A DNA stretch of 64,000 nt, from assembly GCA_949294335.1 (NCBI GenBank), contig CASFGO010000018.1, forward strand, positions 62,001 to 126,000, in the 5' to 3' direction. The position numbers were made by a program, and so were the translations under genes. The notes under the pieces were generated by a model that saw nothing but the letters and a program-made list of their open reading frames with translations, was not told the origin of the DNA and ran no database searches. Positions 44,645 through 53,382 of this stretch are shown here, piece by piece; position 1 is the stretch's first letter; every line of letters begins with the position of its first letter. The DNA is from an uncultured bacterium (lineage in GTDB: Bacteria; Cyanobacteriota; Vampirovibrionia; Gastranaerophilales; Gastranaerophilaceae).

Positions 44645-46741
44645 ATGAAGAAGAAAGTTATTGGTTTCGTACACACTCATTGGGATAGAGAATGGTATAG
44701 AGAATTTGAAGTCTTTAGAATGAGATTATTAAGAGTATTTGATAATATTCTTTCAATGTTAGAATCTGATAAACTTCCTTCATTCTATTTTGACGGACAA
44801 ACATCTGCGATAGAAGACTATCTTGAAATTAGGCCAGAAAAAAAAGATATTATTAAAAAACTTATATCTGAAAGAAAACTATTTATTGGTCCATTTTATT
44901 GTTTAATTGATGAGTTTTTAACAGATGAAAAAGTTATAAGAAAAAATTTAGAAATTGGTTTAGAATACTCACAAAAAATGGGTTGTCATGATTTTATAGG
45001 CTATTTTGCAGATACTTTTGGTCATACACCTAATTTTATTCCAATATTAAAAGAACACGGTATTAATACAGCAATAGTTTGGAGAGGTTGTGGTGAAATC
45101 CCTTCTGAATTTACTTGGGGGATTGATGAAAATACTTCGATAAACTGTATAAATTTAGTAAGAGGGTATTTTAATGATTATATTTCTGCGGATTTAGATA
45201 TTGATAAAAAAGCTGAATGTATAAAGAATGAATTAGATAAAATAGCAAAGTATTCTGGAAATGTTCTTCTAATGCCAATAGGTGGAGATCATTTAGGCGT
45301 ACATTCTGATATTAAAAATATAGTTGATGAACTTAATAAAAGACTTGATGATTATGAAATAGAACTAGGTTCTTTATTTGATTATATAGAATTTGTTAAA
45401 GAAAATTTTAAACAATATAAATATTATGGCGAATTAAGAGATAATTCAAAAACATTTACTCTTCAAGGAAGCTATTCCTCAAGATTAGACTTAAAAAGAC
45501 TAAATATTGAAACAATACATTTGTTAGAAAAAGCAGACAGATTGAGAAAATATTTTAAAAATGAATCAAATAATTATGAACGATTAATAAACTATGCATA
45601 TAAGTTTTTACTCCAAAACCAAGCTCATGATTCTATTTATGGTTGTTCTCTAGATGATGTACATAGAGAAGATATCGTACGTTATAAAAAAGTTCAACAA
45701 ATAGCTAATACAATAATTGATGAAATTAAATTCAACAATAACATTACAGATACAGAAATAATAAATCTAGGACAAGATTACAATGGAACAGTTGAATTTA
45801 AAACAACTAAAAAACTAAAAGGATATCAATTGATAAATACAGAAATGGGATTTGAAAAAAACTTATTAACAGATACCTTAAAAGTCCCTGTAACAGAAGA
45901 TTATACAGAAATTTATACATATCTAGGTCAAATTAGTGTAAAAGATAATGAAAGAAAAAAAATACAGACAATTAAAGAAGAAACAGACGTATTTACTTCA
46001 GATAAATGTATTGGTAATTCTAAAATATTCTTATCAATTGAAAATAATGAAATAAAAATTGGAAACTATAAACTTAAATTTATTGATTATATAGATAATG
46101 GCGATAGTTATAATGAAGGACCTGATGAAAATGATAGGGGAAAATTAGGAAATATTATAAATTCAAAAGTTTTATATAATGGAGAAATTCGTTCTGCAAT
46201 TCATTTTCAAATAGATTTAGGTGATATTTTAAATGTATTAGTTACTTTGGATACACAATCTGAATTACTAAATTTCAAAATTGAGTGGGTTAATACATAT
46301 ACAAATCACAACTTACAAGTTGTAATAGCAACAAATGAAAAAATTTACAATACATATTCCGAAGATACAAATATAATAATAAACCGAGAATTTAATCCTG
46401 ATTATGATATTCGTAAAAATCTTCCGAAAACTAAAGGGTTGGAAGCAAAAAATAATACAGCACCAATGCAAAGAGGTGTTTGGGCAAATGGAATTGGTAT
46501 TATTACCAAAGGACTAACTCAATATGAAATAAGTGGTAGTAATATTGGAATATGTTTATTACGTTCAACAGATATTTTATCAAATCCTAAAAACCCAGCT
46601 CGAACAACTCCAGCAGGTCCACCAATTATGTTAAATGATTTAAAACAATTAGGAGAAAATCAAGCAGAATTTTCCATTTATATAGGAAGTAATAAAGAAC
46701 TAAAACCTATGATAAATAAGGTTTATAACTACATGGTTTAG
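44645..46741 (+). CDS. GH38 alpha-mannosidase family protein
   Basis: The 698-residue protein opens with the GH38 zinc motif VHTHWDREWY, and the nucleophile aspartate is in YFADTFGHTPN. The middle helical domain contains LLQNQAHDSIYGCSLDDVHRED with another zinc ligand, and a beta-rich C-terminal half follows. It lacks a signal peptide, so it acts in the cytoplasm on mannosides or mannosylglycerate-like substrates taken up from outside. GAGGTAATT precedes the ATG. It may be co-transcribed with purA. Confidence 0.88.
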   Translation: MKKKVIGFVHTHWDREWYREFEVFRMRLLRVFDNILSMLESDKLPSFYFDGQTSAIEDYLEIRPEKKDIIKKLISERKLFIGPFYCLIDEFLTDEKVIRKNLEIGLEYSQKMGCHDFIGYFADTFGHTPNFIPILKEHGINTAIVWRGCGEIPSEFTWGIDENTSINCINLVRGYFNDYISADLDIDKKAECIKNELDKIAKYSGNVLLMPIGGDHLGVHSDIKNIVDELNKRLDDYEIELGSLFDYIEFVKENFKQYKYYGELRDNSKTFTLQGSYSSRLDLKRLNIETIHLLEKADRLRKYFKNESNNYERLINYAYKFLLQNQAHDSIYGCSLDDVHREDIVRYKKVQQIANTIIDEIKFNNNITDTEIINLGQDYNGTVEFKTTKKLKGYQLINTEMGFEKNLLTDTLKVPVTEDYTEIYTYLGQISVKDNERKKIQTIKEETDVFTSDKCIGNSKIFLSIENNEIKIGNYKLKFIDYIDNGDSYNEGPDENDRGKLGNIINSKVLYNGEIRSAIHFQIDLGDILNVLVTLDTQSELLNFKIEWVNTYTNHNLQVVIATNEKIYNTYSEDTNIIINREFNPDYDIRKNLPKTKGLEAKNNTAPMQRGVWANGIGIITKGLTQYEISGSNIGICLLRSTDILSNPKNPARTTPAGPPIMLNDLKQLGENQAEFSIYIGSNKELKPMINKVYNYMV

Positions 46742-46814
46742 TAACTAAAGTTTTATAATTTCAACATAAAGTATAAAACATCTCCAACCAAAGTATAATT
46801 TTTGTAAAAATTAT

Positions 46815-46841
46815 CAAAGTTTTTAAAATTTGTGCCGTAAT
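46815..46841 (+). promoter_or_regulatory. sigma-28 (FliA)-like promoter
   Basis: CAAAGTTT, an 11-bp spacer and GCCGTAAT closely follow the FliA pattern TAAAGTTT-N11-GCCGATAA. It lies 43-70 bp upstream of the degenerate HD-GYP gene. The sigma factor at 8165 is a candidate reader. Confidence 0.5.
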
Positions 46842-46883
46842 ATAAAATGCAAGTCAAAAAATATTATAAGAAGGTAAAGTAAT

Positions 46884-48233
46884 ATGGCACAAGAAAACTT
46901 AGGCGCTTCACTATTTGGGCGTTCTTCAAACATGGTAGGGAACGACCCACTTGAGGAAATTTTTGCACTTAATCTTGGAGATTTTATATCAGAAAACCTT
47001 ATCTCTGAAGATTTAGCTAAAAAAATCGGTAATAGTGATAAGAATAAAGCTGCAAAACTTAAAAACCAATTAAGCGAACTTGTTTCAGTATATTCTTTTA
47101 ACAAAACTCTTAGCGTAATAGGGTTTAATTCTAAAGATGATTATATAGTTTATAACTCTATAGCTAAAACAATGGCACAGATATTAGAAGTTGATTTATG
47201 TCATGTTTATTTAAAAAGAGAGTTTGCATGCGGTCTTGAAAATACAAGTAAAGATTTAGTTTTTGCAGGCTCATCTTTAGAAATTGAAGATAGTATATAT
47301 TTAAAAAATATCGGATATAATTTTGATGAAGAAAATCCGGTAACAGAATGCTATCAAAAAATAGAAACTGTTAGTATAACAAACCCTGATGATGGTTTTG
47401 CTGAATTAAAAGAAAAAGATTTAAAATTATTTGTAGCAATTCCAATGCATAATAATGCAAATGTAGTTGGGGTTTTAGTAATAGAATCATTCAAAGATAA
47501 AACAGTAAGAGAAGAATTTGTCGATTTAGTTGAGAAAATGTCAAGATTATTTGGAACATCAATTTCTCTTCAAAATACAATCAATATAACAAATGAGCTT
47601 ATTGATAATCCAGATGCAGATATTACAGATTTACGACATATGAGAGCAGAATTGACAGCATTAATAGGTGATTTAGGAGATAATCAAGAAGCGTTTGTTA
47701 AAGCACTTGCAACTGCTGTTGATATCAAAGGTCAATATAGTGTTTCTCATTCAAGAAATACAGCAGAAATGGCTAAAATGATTTCTACAGAATTAGGCTT
47801 GAATGAAAAAACAAAAGATTTAATTTATTATGCCGGCTTATTGCAAAATATAGGTAAAATTACACTACCAGAAGAACTTTTTGCAACTAAAGGCAAATTA
47901 AGCAAAGAAGACTGGGACAAACTTAAAGAGTATTCAAATATTGGTGTAAATCTTCTTATGAACATTAACTTCATGTCAGAGGTTGTACCATACATTTGTT
48001 ACCAAAAAGAACGTTATGATGGATCTGGAGAGCCGGAAGGACTTGCAAGAATGTCTATTCCATTAGGTTCTAGAATTATTGCTGTAGCAGATGCTTTCTG
48101 TGCAATGACATCAGATAGAGCATACAGAAAAGCTATGTCAAAAGATGAAGCATTAGCAATTATGAGACAAGAAGCTGGAACTAAATGGGATCCGATAGTT
48201 GTAGATGCTTTATATGATAGTGTTCATAAATAA
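46884..48233 (+). CDS. GAF plus degenerate HD-GYP domain protein
   Basis: In 449 residues an N-terminal region (about 1-70) is followed by a GAF-like domain (about 90-235) and an HD-GYP-like domain (about 270-445). The metal-binding HD of LLHDIGK is replaced by LLQNIGK, and HxxRxDGxGYP reads KERYDGSGEPEGL. The residues needed to cleave cyclic di-GMP are therefore lost, suggesting a pseudo-enzyme used as a sensor or interaction module. The structural segments VADAFCAMTSDRAYRKAMS remain. A sigma-28-like promoter upstream links it to motility. Confidence 0.82.
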   Translation: MAQENLGASLFGRSSNMVGNDPLEEIFALNLGDFISENLISEDLAKKIGNSDKNKAAKLKNQLSELVSVYSFNKTLSVIGFNSKDDYIVYNSIAKTMAQILEVDLCHVYLKREFACGLENTSKDLVFAGSSLEIEDSIYLKNIGYNFDEENPVTECYQKIETVSITNPDDGFAELKEKDLKLFVAIPMHNNANVVGVLVIESFKDKTVREEFVDLVEKMSRLFGTSISLQNTINITNELIDNPDADITDLRHMRAELTALIGDLGDNQEAFVKALATAVDIKGQYSVSHSRNTAEMAKMISTELGLNEKTKDLIYYAGLLQNIGKITLPEELFATKGKLSKEDWDKLKEYSNIGVNLLMNINFMSEVVPYICYQKERYDGSGEPEGLARMSIPLGSRIIAVADAFCAMTSDRAYRKAMSKDEALAIMRQEAGTKWDPIVVDALYDSVHK

Positions 48234-48260
48234 CGATATAAAATCTTTTTCTTAAAATGC

Positions 48261-48290
48261 GGGGTGATAATAATTTATCACCCCTGTTGT
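48261..48290 (+). terminator. intrinsic terminator after HD-GYP-like gene
   Basis: GGGGTGATAA and TTATCACCCC form a 10-bp perfect stem with a TAAT loop and a TGTTGTTT tail. Two GTTACA direct repeats follow at 48298 and 48308, just upstream of lpd. Confidence 0.75.
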
Positions 48291-48352
48291 TTAAATAGTT
48301 ACAAATAGTTACAAATTACTGATGTATAATAACAACTGAGGGAGTATTATTT

Positions 48353-49600
48353 ATGGAAAGTTTTGATTTAGGAATTATAGGTGGAGGACCTGCTGGTTAT
48401 ACAACAGCTCTATATGCAGCAAAGCAAGGTAAATCAGTTATATTATTTGAAAAAGATGAAATAGGTGGAACCTGTCTTAATAGAGGATGTATTCCAACAA
48501 AAATATATCTGCATGCTGCTCACGTATATCAAGAAATCAAAGATGCAAGCAAAATTGGAATTTTTACTGATAATATAAATTTTGATTTTGAAAAAATATC
48601 AGAACATAAAAATAATACTATCCAAAAAATTAGAAAGTCATTAGAATTAATGATAAAACAAGCAGGTATAACAGTTGTAAAAGAAGAAGCTCATGTTGTT
48701 TCAAAGAACATTATAGAAGCTAACGATATTGAATATCAATGTAATGAAATAGTTATGTGTTCAGGCTCAGTGCCAAAAGAAATTAAAGGACTCGAATTTG
48801 ACCATAAATTTATAATAAATTCTGATGACATACTTAATCTAAATCAACTACCTAAAAAAATAATTATTGTAGGATCAGGAGCAATAGGTATAGAATGGGC
48901 AAGAATATTATCTAGTTTTGATGTTGAAGTTGTATTAACAGAAATCGCCCCAAAACTTTTACCTCTTGCTGATTGGGAAGTTTCTAAAAGAATTGAACGC
49001 CAATTTAAGATGAAAAAAATAAAATATTACACAGAAACATCAATCAAAACTATTGAAAATAAAAAAGTTACTTTATCTATCGATGAAATAATAGAATCTG
49101 ATTGTATTCTTGTAGCAGCAGGTAGAGAAATTGTGAGAAATGAAGGAGTTGAAAAATTAGAAGAAATAAAAATAATTGGTGATGCTGCAGGAGAGATACA
49201 ACTTGCTCATTATGCAACAAGCCAAGCAAAGGAATTAGTTCTAAATATTCCTTATGATAAAGAATTAATTCCTTCTGTAATATATGGAACTCCTGAAATA
49301 GCTTGGATTGGTAAATGTTTCAAATCAAAAGATGAAGAAGTTGAGTATGATGTTGTAGTTTATCCAATTTCTGCACTAGGAAAAGCACATTGTGACGGTT
49401 GTATTGATGGATTTATAAAAATAATATCTAAAGATAATAAAATTATAGGGGCTCATATAATATCACCGGAAGCATCTGCTCTTATTCAACAAATAACAAT
49501 TGCTATGCAAAATAATGTTACAGTAGATAAGCTGAAAGAAGTATGCTTTGCTCATCCAACATATTCTGAAGGGATTTTTGAAGGAATAATGCAATTATGA
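48353..49600 (+). CDS. dihydrolipoyl dehydrogenase family protein
   Basis: The 415-residue flavoprotein has FAD motif LGIIGGGPAGYTTALYAA, redox cysteines C41 and C46 in GGTCLNRGCIPTK, NAD motif IIIVGSGAIGIEWARIL and the C-terminal HPTYSEGI with the catalytic His. It is about 50 residues shorter than typical Lpd, mainly in the central and interface parts. It reoxidises lipoyl groups of 2-oxoacid dehydrogenases or the glycine cleavage system. It overlaps lipA by 4 nt, so the pair supports lipoylated enzymes. Confidence 0.88.
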   Translation: MESFDLGIIGGGPAGYTTALYAAKQGKSVILFEKDEIGGTCLNRGCIPTKIYLHAAHVYQEIKDASKIGIFTDNINFDFEKISEHKNNTIQKIRKSLELMIKQAGITVVKEEAHVVSKNIIEANDIEYQCNEIVMCSGSVPKEIKGLEFDHKFIINSDDILNLNQLPKKIIIVGSGAIGIEWARILSSFDVEVVLTEIAPKLLPLADWEVSKRIERQFKMKKIKYYTETSIKTIENKKVTLSIDEIIESDCILVAAGREIVRNEGVEKLEEIKIIGDAAGEIQLAHYATSQAKELVLNIPYDKELIPSVIYGTPEIAWIGKCFKSKDEEVEYDVVVYPISALGKAHCDGCIDGFIKIISKDNKIIGAHIISPEASALIQQITIAMQNNVTVDKLKEVCFAHPTYSEGIFEGIMQL

Positions 49601-50439
49601 GAAGACTACCAGACTATTTAAAAAGAAATATTATAGATAATGAACAAACAAAAACAGTAAGACGCATATTAAAGACCAAATGTCTAAATACGGTATGTGA
49701 TGGAGCAAGATGTCCTAATAAAAATGAGTGTTACGGGAATCATACTGCGACATTTTTAATAATGGGAAATGTTTGTACAAGAAACTGTAAATATTGTAAT
49801 ATATCAACTGCAAAGCCAGAACCACTAGATAAGAGTGAACCTAAACATATAGCAGAAGCTGTTAGTGAATTAGGACTTAAATATGTAGTAATAACTTCAG
49901 TTACAAGAGATGATCTTCCTGATGGAGGGGCTAATCACTTTGCAGAATGTATAAAAGAAATTAGAAACTTATCATCAGATATCAAAATTGAAATTTTAAC
50001 TCCAGACTTTTTAAGAAAAGATGGAGCATTAGATATTATTATTGAGTCTCAACCTGATGTATTTAATCATAATATAGAAACTACAAGAAATATTTTTAAA
50101 ACAGCAAGACCTCTAGGAGATTATAATCGTTCACTAGAAGTTTTGAAATATATAAAAGATAACAGCAATATAAAAACAAAATCAGGTCTAATGGTTGGTC
50201 TAGGTGAATCTTTTGAAGATATCGAAAATACACTAACTGACTTAAAAAATGTTGGTTGTGACATTCTAACGATCGGTCAATATATTCAGCCTTCAAAACA
50301 ACATTTGGAAGTTAGTAAATACTATACATTAGAAGAATTTGATGAGTTAAAAAAACTATCAGAAAAAATCGGACTAACAAAATACCAAATTGGTCCATTA
50401 GTCCGAAGTTCTTATAATGCTAAATTTTTAAACGATTAA
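49597..50439 (+). CDS. lipA: lipoyl synthase
   Basis: The 280-residue radical SAM enzyme inserts sulfur into octanoyl groups. The auxiliary cluster cysteines are C-x4-C-x5-C (CDGARCPNKNEC), the radical SAM motif is CTRNCKYCNI and the C-terminal RSSYNA motif is RSSYNAKF. It is complete and of usual length. It is coupled to the lpd gene by an ATGA-type overlap and converges with the gene at 50436 (4-nt overlap). lipB or lplA is not in the window. Confidence 0.96.
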   Translation: MRRLPDYLKRNIIDNEQTKTVRRILKTKCLNTVCDGARCPNKNECYGNHTATFLIMGNVCTRNCKYCNISTAKPEPLDKSEPKHIAEAVSELGLKYVVITSVTRDDLPDGGANHFAECIKEIRNLSSDIKIEILTPDFLRKDGALDIIIESQPDVFNHNIETTRNIFKTARPLGDYNRSLEVLKYIKDNSNIKTKSGLMVGLGESFEDIENTLTDLKNVGCDILTIGQYIQPSKQHLEVSKYYTLEEFDELKKLSEKIGLTKYQIGPLVRSSYNAKFLND

Positions 50440-51437
50440 TTATTACTAGGTGGAAATGTTGTAGGTTGCTCAAGTGTGAAATCAAAATTGTTTATTTTTT
50501 GAACGGTATTCTTAGTTCCGTTTGTTACCATTTCTAGCTTTTCTTTAATAGTATATTTTGTGTCATCATTAGAATCTTTAATGAATCCATTATTAATTAT
50601 ATATTCGTTTTGGGTAAATATTATGTCATTAGCATTTGCATAAATATTTGCAGATTCACATTTGTAAACAGGTTTTTGACTAGATTCGTCAATTCTAACA
50701 AATACAAATTTATAGACATTTGCTTTAAAATCGCTAGTTCCTGCTATTTTTTGTGGTTCTCCTTTTTTTCCATTTTGTGTAGAGTCGTGAACTTCAAAAG
50801 ATTTTGGATAACCATTAGTTGTTGCATCACCAGTGACTACATTTTTTACGTTGCCTCTAATTGATTCACTATTTGGATAATTTGAATTTGTTCCTATTGC
50901 AGTTGCATTTGTAATATCTTTTGGATTGTCTCCATCTTTAATTTTTTTATTAGGATCTGTTTCTATATCTTTTTTCGTATTGTCTGGTTGATTACCCTTA
51001 TCTACATTGCCACCATCAATATTTCCAGTAACGTTAGTAGATGTAGGAGTGTTTATTTTAAATAGTCCACTTAAATTAGTAAAATAGTTTTGGAATGGGA
51101 AGTTTATATTGCCTTGTATTGTTGTTTGTTGAGGTTGCTTATTTCTATTAAACAACGCAGATAACCCCCATAAGCCTAAGCCTCTTATAGCCGTAGCAAT
51201 ACCTCCAGCTAAGAATGTTGAACTCCAAGAAGTATTAGTATATCCTGCACCTAGGAAAATATTAACTTCTTTTTTTGAATGAATTCCTTTGAATGCTCTG
51301 CCATATTCGCCATTATCAAGCCAACTACCATCAATTCTATATTTAGTAGTATCAGTTAAGTCAATGTTTCCATTGTTAATCCAAGTACTATAAGTATTAA
51401 ATGGAGATGAAAAACCGCCACGTCTATAGTCTGACAT
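50436..51437 (-). CDS. hypothetical protein, Asn/Thr-rich
   Basis: No family is recognised in the 333-residue protein. A Tyr/Gly-rich N-terminus (MSDYRRGGFSSPFNTYSTW) precedes a short hydrophobic Gly-rich segment (STFLAGGIATAIRGLGLWGLSALF, about 95-118). A low-complexity Asn/Asp/Lys linker (about 150-215) and a C-terminal domain of beta-strand character (about 230-320) follow. AGGAG lies 8 nt upstream of the ATG at 51437, preferred to one at 51485. Its promoter contains the 21-bp block shared with 37584 and the TGTAAC palindrome at 51515. Confidence 0.55.
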   Translation of the reverse strand: MSDYRRGGFSSPFNTYSTWINNGNIDLTDTTKYRIDGSWLDNGEYGRAFKGIHSKKEVNIFLGAGYTNTSWSSTFLAGGIATAIRGLGLWGLSALFNRNKQPQQTTIQGNINFPFQNYFTNLSGLFKINTPTSTNVTGNIDGGNVDKGNQPDNTKKDIETDPNKKIKDGDNPKDITNATAIGTNSNYPNSESIRGNVKNVVTGDATTNGYPKSFEVHDSTQNGKKGEPQKIAGTSDFKANVYKFVFVRIDESSQKPVYKCESANIYANANDIIFTQNEYIINNGFIKDSNDDTKYTIKEKLEMVTNGTKNTVQKINNFDFTLEQPTTFPPSNN

Positions 51438-51462
51438 GATACTTGCTCCTATTTGTAGTGTA

Positions 51463-51483
51463 ACATATATATAAAGTATATAC
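51463..51483 (-). promoter_or_regulatory. 21-bp promoter block identical to 37584-37604
   Basis: On the minus strand the block starts GTATATAC and ends ATATATGT, followed by TACAC. TATACT is a likely -10 box. The block ends 26 nt before the ATG at 51437. Confidence 0.55.
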
Positions 51484-51514
51484 ATATTATATAATTGCCT
51501 TTTTAGAAATAAAA

Positions 51515-51532
51515 TGTAACGATTTTGTTACA
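51515..51532. promoter_or_regulatory. TGTAAC-N6-GTTACA palindrome (second copy)
   Basis: TGTAACGATTTTGTTACA has the same arms and spacer length as the site at 12229-12246. It lies between two divergent genes, 30-50 bp upstream of the shared promoter block of the minus-strand gene, near its -35 side. A lone TGTAAC half-site is at 51459-51464. Confidence 0.55.
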
Positions 51533-51620
51533 TTTTGATTAAAATATAAAGCTATAAATGATAAACAGTATATGGTTGTATAATAAGATAAAATAATGTA
51601 TCATTAACTTGAGGTGATTT

Positions 51621-52757
51621 ATGAACAATAAAATTATAATATTAGAAAAAGAAGAAGAGTCTGTTGAATTAATAAAAAATTATATAGGTGAAATTGATGA
51701 TTTAACTATTGATGCTATATTTGCTAATTACGAAGATGGTGTAAAATATGCATCCGAGTCTTTACCTCATATTGTTATATTCTCCTCAACAAATGATAAC
51801 GTTTATGATACTAAAATTATAAAGATGCTTTCTGATTTATCTGTAAATGTAATTGTATTGTCATTGAATTATACAACAAACCTTGTTATTCAAGCATTAA
51901 GAGCAGGAGCAAAGGACTTTGTTTCAAAGCCTATAATCAAAAAAGATTTTATAAATTCAATAAAAAAATGTTGTAAAGATGTTGTTAAAGCAATTAATAA
52001 ATCAAATATAATATCAATTTTTTCAAATAAAGGAGGAATTGGAAAGACGGCAATTGCGACAAATTTAGCTGTAGAATTCGCACGACAAACCCGAGAAAAA
52101 GTAGTTTTAGTTGATTTAAATTTGCCATTAGGAGATGTTACAACATTTATTAATATTAAGCCATCAGTAACAATATCATCAGCAATAGAAACAGCAACTC
52201 ACAAGGGTGCAGAAGCAGTATTTGATGCTTGTAAACAATATAAAGATACAAGTTTATATGTATTAGCAGAACCTATATATTTAGAAGAAAGTCATACAAT
52301 GACTCCTACTCATATTTTTAAGTTATTCGAGTATTTAAGAGAATCATTTTCTTATATATTGGTTGATGTAGGTACTAATATAGATAAAATGAATATGAAA
52401 ATATTGGAGCTTTCTGATTTGATATTGTTGGTATCAATCGTTAATTTACCTTTAATAAGGAATTGTCAAAGATGTTTAGATCTATTTAATAATCTAGGAT
52501 TTGATGAAAATAAAACAAAAATAGTAATAAATAGATATTTAGAAAATGATGAAATTAAAATAGAAGATGTAGAAAAAGTTCTAAATCAAAGCATATATTG
52601 GAAAATTCCAAATAATTATTTTACGATTATGTCTTCAATAAACAAAGCAATGCCTGTATGTGAGATTAATGAGAATTCTAATGTTACACTAAGTTTCAGT
52701 GGTTTGGCAGGTAAAATAACTGAAGATATTATAATAAAGGATTTCATTGGTAATTAA
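51621..52757 (+). CDS. CpaE-like receiver-ATPase (MinD/ParA family)
   Basis: The N-terminal receiver-like domain (about 1-120) lacks the phospho-acceptor aspartate: the strand reads HIVIFSSTND where D is expected, though the SKP lysine is present. The ATPase domain (about 130-370) has the deviant Walker A IFSNKGGIGKTAIATNLA, and switch motifs in VDLNLPLGDVTTF and YILVDVGTNID. This arrangement is that of CpaE/TadZ, which position Tad/Flp pili at the pole. No tad genes are adjacent. GAGGTGATTT precedes the ATG. Confidence 0.85.
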   Translation: MNNKIIILEKEEESVELIKNYIGEIDDLTIDAIFANYEDGVKYASESLPHIVIFSSTNDNVYDTKIIKMLSDLSVNVIVLSLNYTTNLVIQALRAGAKDFVSKPIIKKDFINSIKKCCKDVVKAINKSNIISIFSNKGGIGKTAIATNLAVEFARQTREKVVLVDLNLPLGDVTTFINIKPSVTISSAIETATHKGAEAVFDACKQYKDTSLYVLAEPIYLEESHTMTPTHIFKLFEYLRESFSYILVDVGTNIDKMNMKILELSDLILLVSIVNLPLIRNCQRCLDLFNNLGFDENKTKIVINRYLENDEIKIEDVEKVLNQSIYWKIPNNYFTIMSSINKAMPVCEINENSNVTLSFSGLAGKITEDIIIKDFIGN

Positions 52758-52786
52758 AGCGTTTAATAACATATATAAAAGCTAAA

Positions 52787-52827
52787 CATGCCCTAATAAT
52801 TGTAAAAGATACAATTATTAGGGCATG
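52787..52827 (+). terminator. 18-bp perfect hairpin after CpaE-like gene
   Basis: CATGCCCTAATAATTGTA and its exact inverse surround a 5-nt loop AAAGA. It is the longest perfect stem in the window. There is no T run downstream, so it may be a processing or protective hairpin rather than a simple terminator. Confidence 0.6.
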
Positions 52828-52918
52828 TAAGTAATAAATTGTAGATATTTTAATAAATGTATATTATACACTTTATCTAGAAATGAGTAATGGTGGGTAG
52901 TTTAAAGGAATGTTAAAT

Positions 52919-52997
52919 AAGTGTAATAAAAACACTTGACAAATAATTAGTTATGTATCATAATATAAGTGTTAAATGAAGTGTAGGTTAAACACTT
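52919..52997 (+). promoter_or_regulatory. consensus sigma-70 promoter flanked by two AAGTGT-N7-ACACTT operators
   Basis: TTGACA (52936-52941) and CATAAT (52959-52964) are spaced by 17 bp. AAGTGT-N7-ACACTT occurs at 52919-52937, overlapping the -35 box, and again at 52979-52997, just past the predicted start point. A single AAGTGT half-site is at 52967-52972. The arms are exact in both copies. This is a textbook layout for a repressor that loops or blocks at two sites. Confidence 0.75.
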
Positions 52998-53023
52998 AAT
53001 TAACAACCGAAACGGAGGCTACT

Positions 53024-53302
53024 ATGAAAGTTGCTAAGATAAATAACTATAATTTAAAAAATAATATAAAATTTAGAGAAAATGTTGCAAGTTCTTCAAT
53101 GAACAATAGAGATGCAGGTCTAATGATTCAATCTCAAAGTGCAGCAGTAAAATTTGCAAGAGAACGTTATATTGCTCAAGAAGCAAACTCAGTTAACTCA
53201 AGTCCTATAAAATCATTAGGATACAAGTTATATAGAACATTTGGGTATTTAACCAACCATGAAACTCCAAAAAGCAACAATTCATTAAATGTTGTTGCAT
53301 AA
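53024..53302 (+). CDS. small hypothetical protein under a dual operator
   Basis: The 92-residue basic protein (MKVAKINNYNLKNNIKFREN...) has no membrane helix and no recognised family. The N-terminus INNYNLKNNIKFREN resembles INNTPIFGVQSTNFKQN of the Ski2-like helicase. ACGGAGG lies 6 nt before the ATG. The tight promoter and strong terminator make it an isolated, regulated gene, possibly autoregulatory, but no helix-turn-helix is evident. Confidence 0.6.
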   Translation: MKVAKINNYNLKNNIKFRENVASSSMNNRDAGLMIQSQSAAVKFARERYIAQEANSVNSSPIKSLGYKLYRTFGYLTNHETPKSNNSLNVVA

Positions 53303-53352
53303 GTTACACATAATAGATAAATATATTAATTAACAGAACACATAAAACACCA

Positions 53353-53382
53353 AGTTACTTTTTAAAAAAGTAACTTTTTTTT
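53353..53382 (+). terminator. intrinsic terminator
   Basis: AAGTTACTTTTT and AAAAAGTAACTT form a stem followed by eight T. It ends the transcript of the small gene at 53024. Confidence 0.9.

Noticed and set aside
52919-52997. NrdR box reading of the AAGTGT/ACACTT sites
   Set aside because: NrdR boxes have ACAC outward and GTGT inward with a different core, and no ribonucleotide reductase gene follows.
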